Notes under the pieces: generated by a model
Seen by the model: only the letters and a program-made list of their open reading frames with translations
The model's database searches: none
What the model was told of the DNA's origin: nothing
Assembly: GCA_009760855.2 (NCBI GenBank)
Contig: WPIO01000033.1
Coordinates: 3,183,501-3,247,500, forward strand
Length of the DNA stretch: 64,000 bases
Direction: 5' to 3'
DNA from: Cristatella mucedo
Lineage: Eukaryota; Bryozoa; Phylactolaemata; Cristatellidae
Shown here: piece after piece, positions 21,501 to 33,475 of the stretch
Layout of the letters: each line of letters opens with the position of its first letter
How positions within the stretch are numbered: position 1 is the stretch's first letter
Made by a program: the position numbers and the translations under genes

Positions 21501-23600
21501 ATAACTTTGTGTCCTTGTTATTAGCTAGCTGTTTTAAATTCCTGAGCGAGCACTACTAAATACGTGTACCCAGTTGTTGTGAGGCACACAGTTGCTTTCC
21601 GCGCTTATAGCGGCACAGTTTGTTGCCCAAGCTGATCAGCAGATCGGCGGCAACGTACATATGCATCGCAAGCCCATGAGCAGTGCATGAAATGAGGAAC
21701 ACCAATTTTGGCAGCAGCGAGTGAAATATGAGCTCGTCACCCAAGTAGCTGTTTTAAAAATTGCTTCTAAATACTTTGGGGTGTTTCATTCAGCTGCGAT
21801 TTCCTAAAAACCCCGAACTAAAAAATCAGCTGGCCACAATTGAGTGATCTCGTCTCAGTTATTTGTGGGTTCGTTACCGGTCCTTACATTGTCGAGAGAA
21901 CGCTATTAAGCAGTCTGGCAGATAGAGCTCACTCTGGTAAACATGACTGACCTGCCAAATTTTCGAGCCCCACGGCCAGGATAAGCCTGAAACCAATGGC
22001 GGCATTCGAACGACTTCGGAAGGGTCTGATGCAGCAGCATGCTTTTAGGTACATCAGCTTGTATCTTAGAGGTGTGCGGCTAGAATAAAGTGCAGGGTCG
22101 TTTAACATTATCATCCTATTATAATGCGATCCCTGTTTCTCTGCAGAGTATAGATTAATGTGTAGATCACAGCAGAACGCATTATGGCCGCCACCGATTT
22201 CAAGCCTTCCAAGGTCTCGGCTACCGGCCCGTCTCTCATTCAGGTCAGTGGTTGCAGGCCATCACGCTTGGCGGTGAAGTGCATGGTGGCAAGTCCTTTC
22301 AGCCTTCTGTATGATGGCTGGACCGGCGAGGTCTAGGCACAAACCGTTAGGTTTCCATCAGTGCTCGCCACTTTAATGGTACTTGGTGGGAACTAGCGCC
22401 CCGCGTTGCACAAAGCAAGAAGTACTATGCGCACTGAATTTCCGCTCGCTGAGTTATCATTCGGTTTCCTGAAAAGCAAAACGAACCCTATTAGGACTTT
22501 GTAAGAAGCAGCGCCGAGTTGAGACGCTGAGGAGAATCGAGCATGGTAGCTCACGCATGCTACGCAAGTGCTGAACCACCAAGCGAGCTGGTAGACGGAT
22601 GAGAAAAAAAGTTAGTTTACCCATGGTTCATTGCCTAGGGCTAAGGCGCTCGTACTTCACGACCCAGGTCGTGGATTTAAATCTTACCGCTGGTAATTTA
22701 TTGCCCCTTATGGCCCACTGCAAGCGGGCTGATAGCCGCCAAGGCTCTTCTGCGGCCATACAATTGCGACTGCCGACCTATACTTTCTATAGCTATAGTT
22801 TTTGTAGGCCTCGTGCCCAAGCGCTGCCTAAGGTTAAACTGAATTTCCTGTTGAATTTCTCTGTCATTAAATATTTTCTTGCGCATACGCGGGATCTGAA
22901 TCCCCACATGAATAAAACCGTGAATTCCAAACCGTGAATTCTCTTGTGTTTTCTGTAACAACTTTTTGGCGCAAATAAAGTAATGAACTAGTTATATGTG
23001 AATATGCACGAACAAGTTGCATTAGAAAATGGTTGGCGGAGCTGCTTACCGGAAAGTAGGCTCTCACTCATAGAAAGCACTGCAACGGCACGACTAGATA
23101 ATGAGCCGCACATACTCAGCCAATGATAATCACGCTTACTTTAGTCGCAGCTAGTATAAACACACCGTAGAGTTCTCCAATGTTGGTACGGCTGAGCCCA
23201 AGGCCATTTCGGGAAAAATCTATTCTGAAACCGCAATGCCTCTTTCAGCTATAGGTTTCCGAAAACGCAGTACGCATCATCAACTAATATCATGCATATA
23301 TTTATGTTATATTAAAACACATTGAATGTTGAATTATAAACTCCAAAACTGAGGTAAGGCGTCTTGTGAACAGTTTTATTTCCGCCTAAACCCTGAGTAG
23401 TTTAGATAATGACACAACGAATGCAATGTTTACACTCCTGACGCTAGTAGCACGCCGAGCACCTAATTTGAGTTCATTTACGCATAGCGACAGCTCACTT
23501 TCTGCTATAAGCATAGTTTCCGTAGCTGGCTGTTAAACATGTTTGCAAGCGTCTTGTCTATATTTTTGTTAAATAAAAACGTTTGAGAGTCTTTTCAGCT
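21501..23600. other. Intergenic DNA between genes A and B, left part
   Basis: No gene recognised. It contains a diverged SINE S1 at 22614-22775. The short open frames here do not resemble proteins I know. Confidence 0.5.
22614..22775 (+). mobile_element. SINE S1, diverged copy
   Basis: CTAAGGCGCTCG, a mutated B box (TGGATTTAAATCTT), then TTATTGCCC, GCTGATAGCCGCCAAGGCTC and CATACAATTG. These follow the order of the S1 copies at 18868 and 47321. Confidence 0.7.
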
Positions 23601-23604
23601 TAGA

Positions 23605-23735
23605 GTATCTCCCTAAAACCTAAAACCTAAGCCCTAAACCCAAAACCTCGAACCAAAAACTAAATATACAAATCTAACCATTAAAACCTAAACTTTAAAC
23701 TAAAAAACTCACAACCCCTAAGCACTACACTAACA
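23605..23735 (+). repeat. Degenerate telomere-like CCTAAA-rich tract
   Basis: A run of variants of CCTAAAAC, CCCTAAAC and ACCTAAAC units over about 130 bp, decaying to the right. There is no exact long array. It could be an old interstitial telomere-like tract or simple A/C-rich low complexity. Confidence 0.5.
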
Positions 23736-24049
23736 AATTCTAAAATATAAGCTACACAATATGTCAAAGACGTGTTTATTTAACGTAAATATAAGTAGAC
23801 GCTGACGACCATGTTTAACAGTACAGTTAACAGCCTGCTACTGGCAAAATGCCATTAGCAGAAAGTGAGCTGGCTCTATGCACAAAAGACACCGTATTGG
23901 TTGTGCCTAGCAGTGAGAACTGTGTATCAAGATGCCCAAACAGGACTATCAACAACATCATTCTAGCGAAAGCACAAATAATTGCCTGAAAAATAGTGTT
24001 AGTGCAGCAAACGACTTAGGCGCACTCGTTACGAACTTAAAATACAATT

Positions 24050-24200
24050 AATTTGCATGGCGCCGTAAGAGAACTTAATCTCCATTCAGGCGCTTCACAT
24101 ATACCGCAGGGCTCGAACACGCGATCTTGGTCATCTACTGCATTCACATTGACCTTGGTCGGGGTGAGCACTTTAACCACTGGCCCAAGCCAGCTCGGCT
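24050..24200 (-). mobile_element. SINE S2, tRNA-derived, antisense
   Basis: Antisense order: tail (GCGCC, AGAGAACTTAATCTC, AGGCGCTTCACATAT), antisense B box (GGGCTCGAACAC), GACCTTGGTCGGGGTGAGCA, antisense A-box region (TTTAACCACTGGCCCAAGCCA). The tail resembles the LINE L-B hairpin. Confidence 0.75.
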
Positions 24201-24714
24201 ATTGCAGCTAGCTCTCTGGGGAATAACTCACCATGAAGACCATCGCAAAAAGAAAGGTTGCTCCGGTGGGATGCTCTTCTTGTTCTCCAACCACGGCGGA
24301 AGTAACAGATAAACCAAGTTACATAATTAAATATCACGTAGCTCATGAGCCGGTATATCGAGAACTGTTTCATGGTCGCTCTTCAGCTTACAGTAAACGG
24401 CCAAACTATAAGGTTGCAATCGCCGGGAACTGCAATAGCTTTAGTTTTTGTGTACTGCTTCCGTTCGACACGTGCGTGGGCTCACTAGTTTCTATTGAAT
24501 CCGCCCTCCTGCAAACGACTTTCGGGTTCTGCACTCTAGAAAACTACACAGCGCATTCCCAGCTCACATTTATTAAACGAACTTATGGAACCGTATGTAC
24601 ACGCATATTAATTCAAATTTACGGAACTTAAGTTCAAGAAAATGCCTTCGCCATTACGCAATTCCTTATTGATTTTGGTTTACTTTATAATATAAATATA
24701 AATATATAAATATA

Positions 24715-24845
24715 ATTCATTTACTTAGCGCCCCAAGAGAACTTAATCTCTATTCAGGCGCTTCACATATGCCTCGGGGCTCGAGCCCTTGACTTCAGTC
24801 AGACCTTGGTCGGGGCGAGCACCTTAACCTCTAGACCAAACATAT
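24715..24845 (-). mobile_element. SINE S2, tRNA-derived, antisense
   Basis: Same order as the 24050 copy, with a good antisense B box (GGGGCTCGAGCCC) and the GGTCGGGGCGAGCACCTTAA segment. Confidence 0.8.
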
Positions 24846-25887
24846 AGATATCAGATACAAAGGCGGATACAAAGGCGGATATTGAGAATTACATTTTCCC
24901 GGATAATTCGGTTGGTGAGAGGTTAAATAGCTCTTCCGGTCAGTTTCCGTTTCCTGTTCGCCAAGTCTTTGCGATTGAAGTCCTCCGGCTGACAACCTTC
25001 AGTCTCTATTTTTCAAAACCAACCAATTTCATATTCCCGCATATATTACCGCAGATTTTCTATGTCTTCCTTAGTCATTTGGTGGTTGCACCATGCTTAA
25101 ATCGCAGTGAGAATCGTTCCCAGAAGTTAAACCAACTTAATTTACCAGCTGCACGGATTTTGGTGAAATAAAATGACTTTTCTTTCAGTGCAGCAGCCCC
25201 TGCGTTGCCACGTGACGCCATCCTATTATAGATACCTGTCTTGCCATGTAATGTTACAAAACATATTTTGTTTTTTGCTTAAAATCATGTTTAATGTATT
25301 GCCTCTAACTAATGCACTATGTCTGGTGACCAGTCACCCTGATCTGGATCGACAAACTGTAAGTTCGTGGTGGCAGAGCAGTACAGCCGTGGCGCGCTAG
25401 AACAATAAGTTCATGTGTGAAACTTTTGGTAATGTGAATCGTGCGAGCATGAAAGCGCTGCCACGGTAGCAAGCTGAGGAACAGAGAGAGCTGTTTTGCG
25501 ATGTTGAGGACGAGGCCGAGATTGATTGCATGACACCGGTGGGGGCGGGGGGGGGGTTGAGAATCGTCAGATACGCTAGGATACATTAGCTAGCTGGACG
25601 GACGAAGCGGAGTGGATGCGGAAGCACTAGGAAGAGCTAGTGGAACGATGAGAAAAGTAAGAGATGGCGATAGCGTCTTTGCCCCATGGCAACGGTCGAA
25701 TTTACTGCTGAAGATCAAAATGCCTATTCGTCATTCGACCTGTGATGTGGCCTTCAGCCACGCGGTGGCGCAGGACCATAAGCACTGTGGGCTGTGTCAT
25801 TACTTTTTAATAGAATAAATGCATTCAAGTATTTACATATATGCACGCTTACACGCCTAACCAAGTCGGTTTGCATATACGTATGCA

Positions 25888-25888
<1 letters not shown>

Positions 25889-25954
<66 letters not shown>
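25889..25954. repeat. Compound (TA)n(TG)n microsatellite
   Basis: A TA run followed by a TG run of about 50 bp. Confidence 0.97.
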
Positions 25955-25958
<4 letters not shown>

Positions 25959-26387
25959 CATACACGCTGAATACTGGAGTACAGAGTGCATACACATATA
26001 AAATAGCCCTACACGCACACACAAACACAAACACGCTCCCGCACGCTCACAGCCCTTTGCAGCATGGAAAACCACGCATGCTGCACTAAATAGCAATGAT
26101 GAACGACTGGCTAAGCAGAAGGCTGTGTTAACCGCCCTCAAGAAAAGTGTCACGCGAGCCCGGAGCGAGCACAGCAGCAACATTTACGGCTGGCCTTCTC
26201 GAAGGCGACGAACCCTCGGCCAAGGACGCGAAGGCTCAGCGGAATTAAGAATACTAAGAACAGCGAAGTTCTCGCGAAAAGCGCCTGGTGCCCAGCGGAC
26301 AATAAGCTCCGCCTTCGAGCTAGCCGACCGGAGCGGCGGCGCTGTCGCATGGCGGGGGGGGCGGGCGAAGCGTGGCTGGAGCGACGC

Positions 26388-27292
26388 TCATGACTGCGAC
26401 AGCAGCGGCTGGGCAACTAGGATGATGGCCGTGGCGACGACGATAAATATGATGTAGCTGAAGAGGAGCAGCCTATCAATGACCTTGGCCACCGCCTGCC
26501 ACTCCTCTCGAGCCACCTCTTGCCCCTCCTGGGTGAGCCTCTCCCTGGCGATCGCTTTGACGTGCTCGAGCACTTCGGCGAGTATCGAGCTCGTCCTGTT
26601 CGCTGCGGCTACCGCTCCGCGTCCGCCGCTCTCCCCACCGTGAGCCACGTGACAGCCTCGCCTTCCCGCACTGTGGGAGCACTCCGGCTGGTGGTCGTCC
26701 GCTCCCGCTGCAGCTGCGGCGGCTGCGGCTGCTTCTTCTGTGCCTCCGCAGCTGCAGGCGCCGCCGCTGCAGCCTCCGACACCACCTCCACCGCCTCGGT
26801 CGCCGCCGCTGCTGCCGCCGCTGCTGTCGCCGCCGCCGGAGCGGCAGCGGCGGTCGTCTGCGGCATCGACGCCCGACTCGGGGCTCGAGCCGCCGCCGTA
26901 CCAGCCTGCCGAACAGTGCGTCGGCGGCGCGATGGCGGCGGTGGCGACGGCGGCCTTCGAGCGTCCTTGGCCACACATTCTGGCCAGCCCGTCATCGTGG
27001 CCGCAGCTGCTGCTGCCGCCGCTGCACTTGGTGGCGGCCGACAGCAGCGGCAGCGCCGAGTAGGTGCTCAGCAGCTTGCGCCGCAAGGCGCCCGTTGCGG
27101 CGGCCGCGGAGGCGGGGCCGTAGCGAGCGTGTATGCTCCTCATGCAGAGCGCACGAGCCAGAAAGCCGAAGACGATGCGGCGCAGCCATGCGGGCAGCTT
27201 CTTGTCGGGTGACAGATGGTGAATGTGCAGCACGACGACGCTCGTAAAGAGAGATGACGTGGTCAAGGCCAAGAACGTTGCCAAGTAGACAC
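26388..27292 (-). CDS. Gene B exon 8: nAChR M3, large cytoplasmic loop, M4 and stop
   Basis: This terminal exon has 905 nt and ends in TGA at 26388-26390. The first two bases complete a Ser codon begun in exon 7. It encodes M3 (VYLATFLALTTSSLFTSVVV, about residues 320-340), the basic start of the cytoplasmic loop (PAWLRRIVFGFLARAL), a long Gly/Ser/Ala/Cys-rich loop, the amphipathic MA helix before M4 (EVLEHVKAIARERLTQEGQ; EEWQAVAKVIDRL) and M4 (FSYIIFIVVATAIILVAQP), with a short C-terminus. Both helices flanking the loop are typical of nAChRs, which supports the frame despite the low-complexity middle. Very high GC; the long open frames in other phases here are by-products of that composition. 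Confidence 0.93.
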
Positions 27293-27320
27293 CTGGCGGA
27301 CAGCGGCAGACGACCGTATT

Positions 27321-27391
27321 GTGGCGGCGGCGGCGGCGGCAGCGGCAGCGGCGGCGGCAGCGGCGGCGGCAGCGGCGGCGGCGGCGGCGGC
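27321..27391. repeat. (GGC)n/(AGCGGC)n trinucleotide repeat
   Basis: About 70 bp of GGC units with interspersed AGC, ending about 29 bases before the start of gene B exon 8, in the intron. On the gene strand it reads as a GCC-rich tract preceding the acceptor. Confidence 0.95.
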
Positions 27392-28007
27392 GAGATCTGG
27401 GCACGAGGTCGTTGCTTGGCGGGCTTTTTCTCATACCGGGTTCATTTAGTGCATGGTGTAACTACGCGTGATTTGCAACTACAGAAGCGGAATTTGTCCT
27501 GCAGAAGTCAAAAGAGACAGAGCAGTTGGGATTATCTGCAACCCCTCTCGTGGAAACGATGGTCACCGTACAAAATACTGTAACAATAATAATAATGAAA
27601 TATTTTTATAACGCCCCAAGAGAGCTGCAAATCTATCTAAGCAGTTTTCGCAGGCTACGGAGCAGTAGCCGATCAACTGAGCATTACGATGCACTCAGTA
27701 GTTGTTGAGCGCATTGCCGCAAACGAAGCTGAACGACCGCTGCAGGCCTCGGAACCGGCGCAGCAGCGTGCAACGAATGAGTTTCTTCGATTCGACATCA
27801 GACTCTGGAGCAATGTCATAATCATCCGGCTAGCTGCTGCTAGCTCTGGATTACCGCCCCGGTGGGCGCGAGGCCAGGCGTAGGCAGTTCGCCTGCTAAT
27901 GAGCGGTCGCGACGAACCGCAGTCACGAATAAGCGGTCGCGAAGGGTCTGTGTAGTTCAGCGAGATCGGCACAGCTTGGCGCGGTCGGCCGGTCGTTGCG
28001 CCCTCTC

Positions 28008-28037
28008 GGGGGGCGGGGTGGGGTGGGGTGGGGTGGG
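28008..28037 (+). repeat. G-quadruplex-type tract (GGGGT repeats)
   Basis: Four consecutive GGGGT units followed by GGG, preceded by further G runs. This fits the G3+N1 quadruplex pattern. Confidence 0.85.
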
Positions 28038-29207
28038 AGTCGAGGAAACGAGACTATGTGAGCCAAGCTGACAATGACAAGCTCAGTTGTAGCATGCATG
28101 GGGACACACGGGGGGGGGGGGTGTGATCACTCGGACTTGGCGATGAAGAACGCACGCGGTCGAGCTACTCTTTAATAGTCAAGAGGCCAGTGGGGTGTCG
28201 GTGGCTAGAGAGCTCCAGTCGACTTGCGTAGGCATGTCGGAACTGAAGACAAGGTTTGGGAAGAAATTATTCGAGGTTGGTAAGAGATAAAGTAAGATGA
28301 AAGAATATGAACACGATGAATGACTAGACCTTGACGTTGATATTAGCCAGAGGAAGGTTGGCGAGAAAAGGTTGAATGTGACAGGTACGGTGTTAATTGA
28401 CACCACGACAATTTTCCACAGTACGCTTCTTTCGTAGGTAATCGATCTCCAAGGTCGATTTGTAAGGACAAAAAAAATCAACTCGCTATTGCAATAATGA
28501 TTATTATTTCAATGCATACAACCTTTCCTGGGCTAAAATACGGAATGGCATAGGTTTAAGTACATGGCCTGCTGCCTGAGGCCGTACCAGACCAAAGCAG
28601 TCCAGAGACTAGGTGACAAAATGGCTGAGCTTTCAGTGACCGGCGTCGACAAGCGGCGATTGAGAGGACACACTCGAGCTAATGCATGAAAATACGGGAA
28701 TGGCATGGAAGTCGTTAGCTCGCCGAACTCTTTCCGCACCAGATACTCAGGTCGCCGCGTATTGGTACGCATTTGAGTTAACCGGGTGGGTATTACTTAT
28801 ACCTGGCCATCAGCTGCTTCACTAGTAACTCGCTGGATGCCACAGCTGCTCGTGCGACTTTAATCAGTTAAATTACGAAGGAACGTCGTTATGGACACCG
28901 GGAATGCAAAAGCCGCATACGACTTTGCCCGCCGCCAGCAGAGCGCGCAAGGACTGCTTCGGAAAACGTGCAGAAAAAAGTTTCCTCCCTGTCATTCCTG
29001 ACCTATTAGAATGAACATGCGCTAGAAGTCTATAAATCTTTCGTGGGTCAAACGTGAAATTCATGTAGTTCTGTGTCAATAATGCAAGTGCAAGATGGCA
29101 GGTGATCAACGCAGCATTAGAGCCTTCAAGTTAGCAAGAGTTGATTTTCTATGCTCTGCTCGCAGGCGTTTGCGCGGCAAATATTTTTGGGGACAGCCAA
29201 CACTTAC

Positions 29208-29476
29208 TTAAGATGGGAACGCTGTCCGAGTTCTGAGGAATGCTTTCTGCAACCATGAGCAAAAATATTATGAACGCCAAGAATATTGTGACGCCGAGGG
29301 AAATTTTCTCTCCAGTTCCGGAAGGTAGGTAGAATACAAGCGTCACTAGCACAGAAAGCATGATGCACGGTGCTATGACGTTCATCACGTAGTAGAGGTA
29401 CTTGCGTCTCATGTGAATGGTGAAGTAGACGGACGGATAGGGTACGTCCCCGCAACATGCGTAGTACTTGTCCACT
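29208..29476 (-). CDS. Gene B exon 7: nAChR loop C, M1 and M2
   Basis: This 269-nt exon encodes the agonist-binding loop C with vicinal cysteines (DKYYACCGDVPYP, Cys236-Cys237, flanked by Tyr234 and Tyr242), which defines an alpha-type subunit. M1 follows (residues about 256-280, with the VIAPC motif) and the pore-lining M2. M2 has Glu at -1' (GEK), Ser 2', Thr 6', Leu 9' and Glu 20', the pattern of a cation-selective channel. The acceptor is TTTCAG and the donor GTAAGT. It enters with the last base of an Arg codon and leaves with the first base of a Ser codon. Confidence 0.97.
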
Positions 29477-31771
29477 CTGAAACGCGCGGCTCAGCTCGCC
29501 TTAGCCAGGAACAAGGTGCAGACACCGGACTGTCCTCGAAAACGGCTGCCGAAGGTTAGATTCATCGCATTGCCAAGATGACCCACGTGCAAGTGAAGTT
29601 AACGGGGCTCCTGTCAACCCGAAAGCTGACTTGGAAGCGGAGTACCGTCTGACAGAAAGCCACTGTCCTAGTAGCCCCTGTGGTAGCCCTACGAAGGATT
29701 GTCGGGCATCTAGCGGAGAGGAGGTGGTCCACCCGGCTGTGAGATTATCTTAAGTAGGCGTACGGCGCATGTATGGAGGCGCAAAACAAAAGTAGGTCTG
29801 CGTCCATGGTAGCAGGGCGTTTCGGCCTCTCGCGTTCCGATGTCAGAAGTCTCGGTTATGAGATTTCGTCACACGGACAAGATGAAAGGGAATTTACTCG
29901 TCACAGGCGTTTGGGCACGCAAGTTTTCGCAATGATCACTAAAGTACCGCCCTCTTTTATTTCCGGAAGCTACCTCTGGCGTGGCTCGCGCTCGGACCCC
30001 AAGAAAAATTAGCTGATTTTAACATCGCGCAATGAAATTTGAAATGCACATACGTGTTTTTACACTTTAAGCAAGTAAGGGTGTGCGGAAGCGCAATACT
30101 CTTTTACGCCATGTTTTCTCCGGCGGGAATACCTGCCACCAGGATACCAGTTTGGCCTTCGCACTGAAACTGCACCGCGATAGATCAGCCAGATTATGAC
30201 TGTCGAGATGTTATTCGCTGCTCCTGAATTACTATATGGCTATGAACCGGTTGTCAAATAATTATTGCTAGGCGGCTTAAAAAAAAGTAATGTAATATTC
30301 AGTCATGTGTGAACGCGGTTTTTTTACCGTTAGGAAGTATGCTCTAGGCATTGAGAAGGTAGTGAGTTTCGTCCGTGGCTTTTCGCCGGTCTGTAGCTCT
30401 GTGGTTTTCTGGCGCTGTACGAGGGTTGCCGTACGCCGTGGCTGATGGTGAATGCTAATAATGACAATGATTACTGACTGATTCAGATGAAAACATTTCA
30501 CCAAACAAAGATTATTTTTGATTTCTCACAACTTCATTGTTAATCAAAAATTGTTAAGCAAAATTTGCATGCCGTTAAAGGCCTACCGCCGCATAAGGGA
30601 CCAATAGAACTATCATCTTTGGTGCTCAACAGCAGACTATGCTAATACAGTTTTCCTGCACAATTTTTAAAATGACCGTGGAGTATTTATACCTCAGTTT
30701 GCTGCTTCTCCAATGAACCTAATACATTGTTTGACCGATATGTGTCTTGGATATTAGATAGGAAGGTCGAAGGTCGGCTGTCGCTGACCGAGCATACCTT
30801 TGTGCTTTTGGGTTGTAGCTTTGTATCTGGTGCTTTTTCAGCTGCCCTTTTCCCCAGATGAACAATAGAGTTTATTAATCGCTTGAGCCTGGTGATAAGG
30901 CAAGTAAAAGTGCCGAATATTTACGTCGCATCCTAGTTTTATTTTGTTTAAGTTGCATTTCAACCAATAAGAATCGAAAGTTGGCCACCAACAGCGAACG
31001 GGATCTCATGCTGAACATACGCTTTAATGGGCTCGAATTAACAAATGAGTTTTGGTTAATTTTCAGTTATTTTCAAATCCTGCATTTAGTTAGCTTGAGA
31101 AATTTTCACTCCCGTATGCGTTTAGTTAAAACCTTTCTTAAGAGCTATACGATTATAATTCTTTTGATTTAGTCACTGAAGACGATCGCCCGTAGAAGTC
31201 GTCGTGATGCATCAGACAAGTTGTGATATTGGCAGCATTCGGAAAGCAAGCCACACATTCGCTGGTTGGCTAATGCTATTATGCATATTTCCCGGAGCTC
31301 GATACTGACGAGGAGCTTCTGGATATCAACCTGTGGTGACAAAAAGGGGGCTTAACATTGTTTTCCCATGGAGCTTTTCGAGCGCTTGGTTAACTTTTGG
31401 AAGAGCAAAATACTCAGTCGAAGGAGCCATAACTATGGCTGACCCAAAGAATAATATAATGTAAGTTGCTTTTCAGGTCAAGACTTTGTCTCCAATCACC
31501 AAGTATCACCGCAGTGGCTGCCTGGCAGAGGAATTTTACGAGCCAATAGTCTGTAGAGTTTGAGATGCGGATGAAGGAGCTTGTAACATCAACCTGTGAG
31601 ACCCATGTTCGTCTGCAAAAACTGTTTCGTCGCGAATTATGTACAGAGCTAGCATCTGCCATTTTCTATTTTCTCTTCGTGTACTGGCAACTGCACATCA
31701 CGTAATTTCCTTTGGAGTCCACAGCTTGCACCCGGGAGGGTAATAACGTGGCGAATGAGCTCACTACTGAC
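29477..31771. other. Gene B intron between exons 6 and 7
   Basis: 2.3 kb. I recognise no repeat family or coding exon in it. Confidence 0.6.
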
Positions 31772-31903
31772 CTGTGCGCACTGGTACTCATGATGTCCCA
31801 CTCGCCGTTCACTTGATAGTTGTCCAGCTTGACGGAGTCATACGTGACTGTCAGATTCATCTCATTCCCGTTGTAAGCCCAGTTGGTAAAATGGAGTATG
31901 CAA
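31772..31903 (-). CDS. Gene B exon 6: nAChR Cys-loop end and loop B
   Basis: A 132-nt exon. Its first base completes an Arg codon, then comes Cys186, the second Cys-loop cysteine, then LHFTNWAYNG with the loop B Trp193, and NLTVTY and NYQVNGEWDI. The acceptor is TTGCAG and the donor GTCAGT. About 29 of 43 residues are identical to gene A exon 6. Confidence 0.95.
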
Positions 31904-32849
31904 CTGCAATCAAAATGGCGAGTATACTTGAAATCAGAGTGCTCAAAACAACCTATAAAGCATTTAACTCCGACATTCAGGTTACAGACTAAACACCAAG
32001 GTAAGACCGTTCTGAGTGTGATATGACTAGAACTGTTAATTTTAAATTCTTTTGAAGCCACACTTTTTCAGTTTATCGCTATGAAAAACTGTATTTGTTC
32101 CCGAGTAGTAAGTGTTATTTTGTATTTATTCACATCTCAAAATATTGAAAATGACCATTATTCCTGGCAAACCGTTCAGTTTTAACCAGGACAGTGATAT
32201 ATTTAAAATGTATTCGTGTTCAATAAGAATACCAAAGTCGTTCCATGTTCTTTTTGGCATTTCTCAATACGAGTAACATGGATATAGACTTTGAAGTAAA
32301 TATGGCAGCCCACCGTGTCGTCTTTTTTCACCATAGTCACGACCAGCTATTCTTCAGTTGTTTGCCTTGTGATTTATCTCAAAAGCCCTGAATCATTGCA
32401 CGGACGCCGTATCGAGGCGCTTTAGTTGCACAAGTGAGCTTTTTGAGGAATTCACTGAAATCAACGCTCTTCTTAATGTGTAGTCCCACACAGAAACCAG
32501 TTTTAGGTTTTCTACAGACGGCTCAGAGTAGAAGTTTCAAAAGCACTCAACGGCTTCCGAGTCATTACATAGAGGTGTGAAAACTTGTTTCACAAGGTCC
32601 AATATTTCACGCGTTAGTGCGACATCAGAACGGGAGTCAGCCAGTGGTCCCCGCTTAAACCTGGTGCTCCTCGCAGAGATCTTAGTCCCCTGCGGCGAGA
32701 CCCGCTGGTCGCAATGCACAAGGACGCTTCCTATCTCAAAGGAAAAGGCTGATTTCAGATGTCACATAGCTTAGGGTGTGCTTTGATTCCTCCCTGCACC
32801 AAATATGTTAAACTATCTCAGCTTCCTTACAGCATGCATTCTGAAATTC

Positions 32850-33166
32850 GAACTTGAATGACAACACAATTTATAAAATTGAATCAGGATAACAGCAACT
32901 TACTAGCTATGGGCCAATTTATTGTTATTCAGAAATTTGATAACGTAACCCTCAAAATGGGTTCAGTCAGCATATTTCTTCTAGCATCTAGACAAATCAC
33001 AAATCTGGGCTTCTTGATCAAAAGAGACTATTCACTAGATGACCACATCAGATCGACAGGCAAGTCTACATTGAGCTACGAAGCACTACACAATTCGGGC
33101 TTGTTTAGACAGGGATACCACATCATCGTTGGTCCATGCATTTGTGACATCTCGTCTTGCCTCCTG
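32850..33166 (+). mobile_element. LINE L-B-like RT C-terminal fragment
   Basis: The plus-strand frame reads FIKLNQDNSNLLAMG, then DYSLDDHIRST and a VTSRLA-like end. It aligns with the L-B segment FLKLNDNKTNLLVLG and its continuation in the copy at 53.4-56.3 kb. Diverged and truncated on both sides. Confidence 0.65.
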
Positions 33167-33475
33167 TAATAATAATAATAATAATAATTCACTTGATAAA
33201 GCACCCTCAGAGAACTTAATCTCTCTCTAGGCGCTTTACATTTGCTGTAAAGTGAAATGCAATTGAATGGTAAGTAAAATCATGCTTGAAAAGCAAACGA
33301 AAGGAATAATATGGTTAGGGGTGACATGCACAGGGTCAGCATGCAAATGTGGTTAGTGGCAGCATGCACAGTGTCAGCACGCATAAGCACATCAAGGGCG
33401 AATCACAGGGACGCACTAAATGCTGTCCTAAATAGGCGTGTAGCTCGAAACATACAGGTCTTTCAGCATGTGCAA
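33167..33475 (-). mobile_element. LINE family L-B, 3' end
   Basis: A TAATAA repeat, antisense hairpin, then the antisense 3' UTR (ATGGTTAGGGGTGACATGCA; GTGGTTAGTGGCAGCATGCA). It follows directly on the plus-strand RT fragment, so the two make a small inverted arrangement. Confidence 0.85.

Larger units (their letters stand above)
23736..26387. other. Intergenic DNA downstream of gene B
   Basis: Contains two antisense SINE S2 copies, a 13-bp direct repeat (GATACAAAGGCGG twice, about 24854-24879) and a TA/TG microsatellite. The 3' UTR of gene B must start at 26387, but I could not place its polyadenylation signal. Confidence 0.5.
27293..29207. other. Gene B intron between exons 7 and 8
   Basis: 1.9 kb. 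It holds a GGC/AGC trinucleotide tract just upstream of the acceptor, an L2-type tail remnant at about 27596-27650 and a G-quadruplex-type tract near 28008-28037. No exon seen. Confidence 0.7.

Noticed and set aside
25841-26183. ORFs rich in Cys-Val or Thr-His repeats
   Set aside because: Translations of the TG/AC microsatellite.
26476-27212. Long open frames in several phases on both strands (Arg-rich, Ala-rich)
   Set aside because: They overlap gene B exon 8 and result from its extreme GC and trinucleotide composition. Only the frame with M3, the MA helix and M4 is supported.
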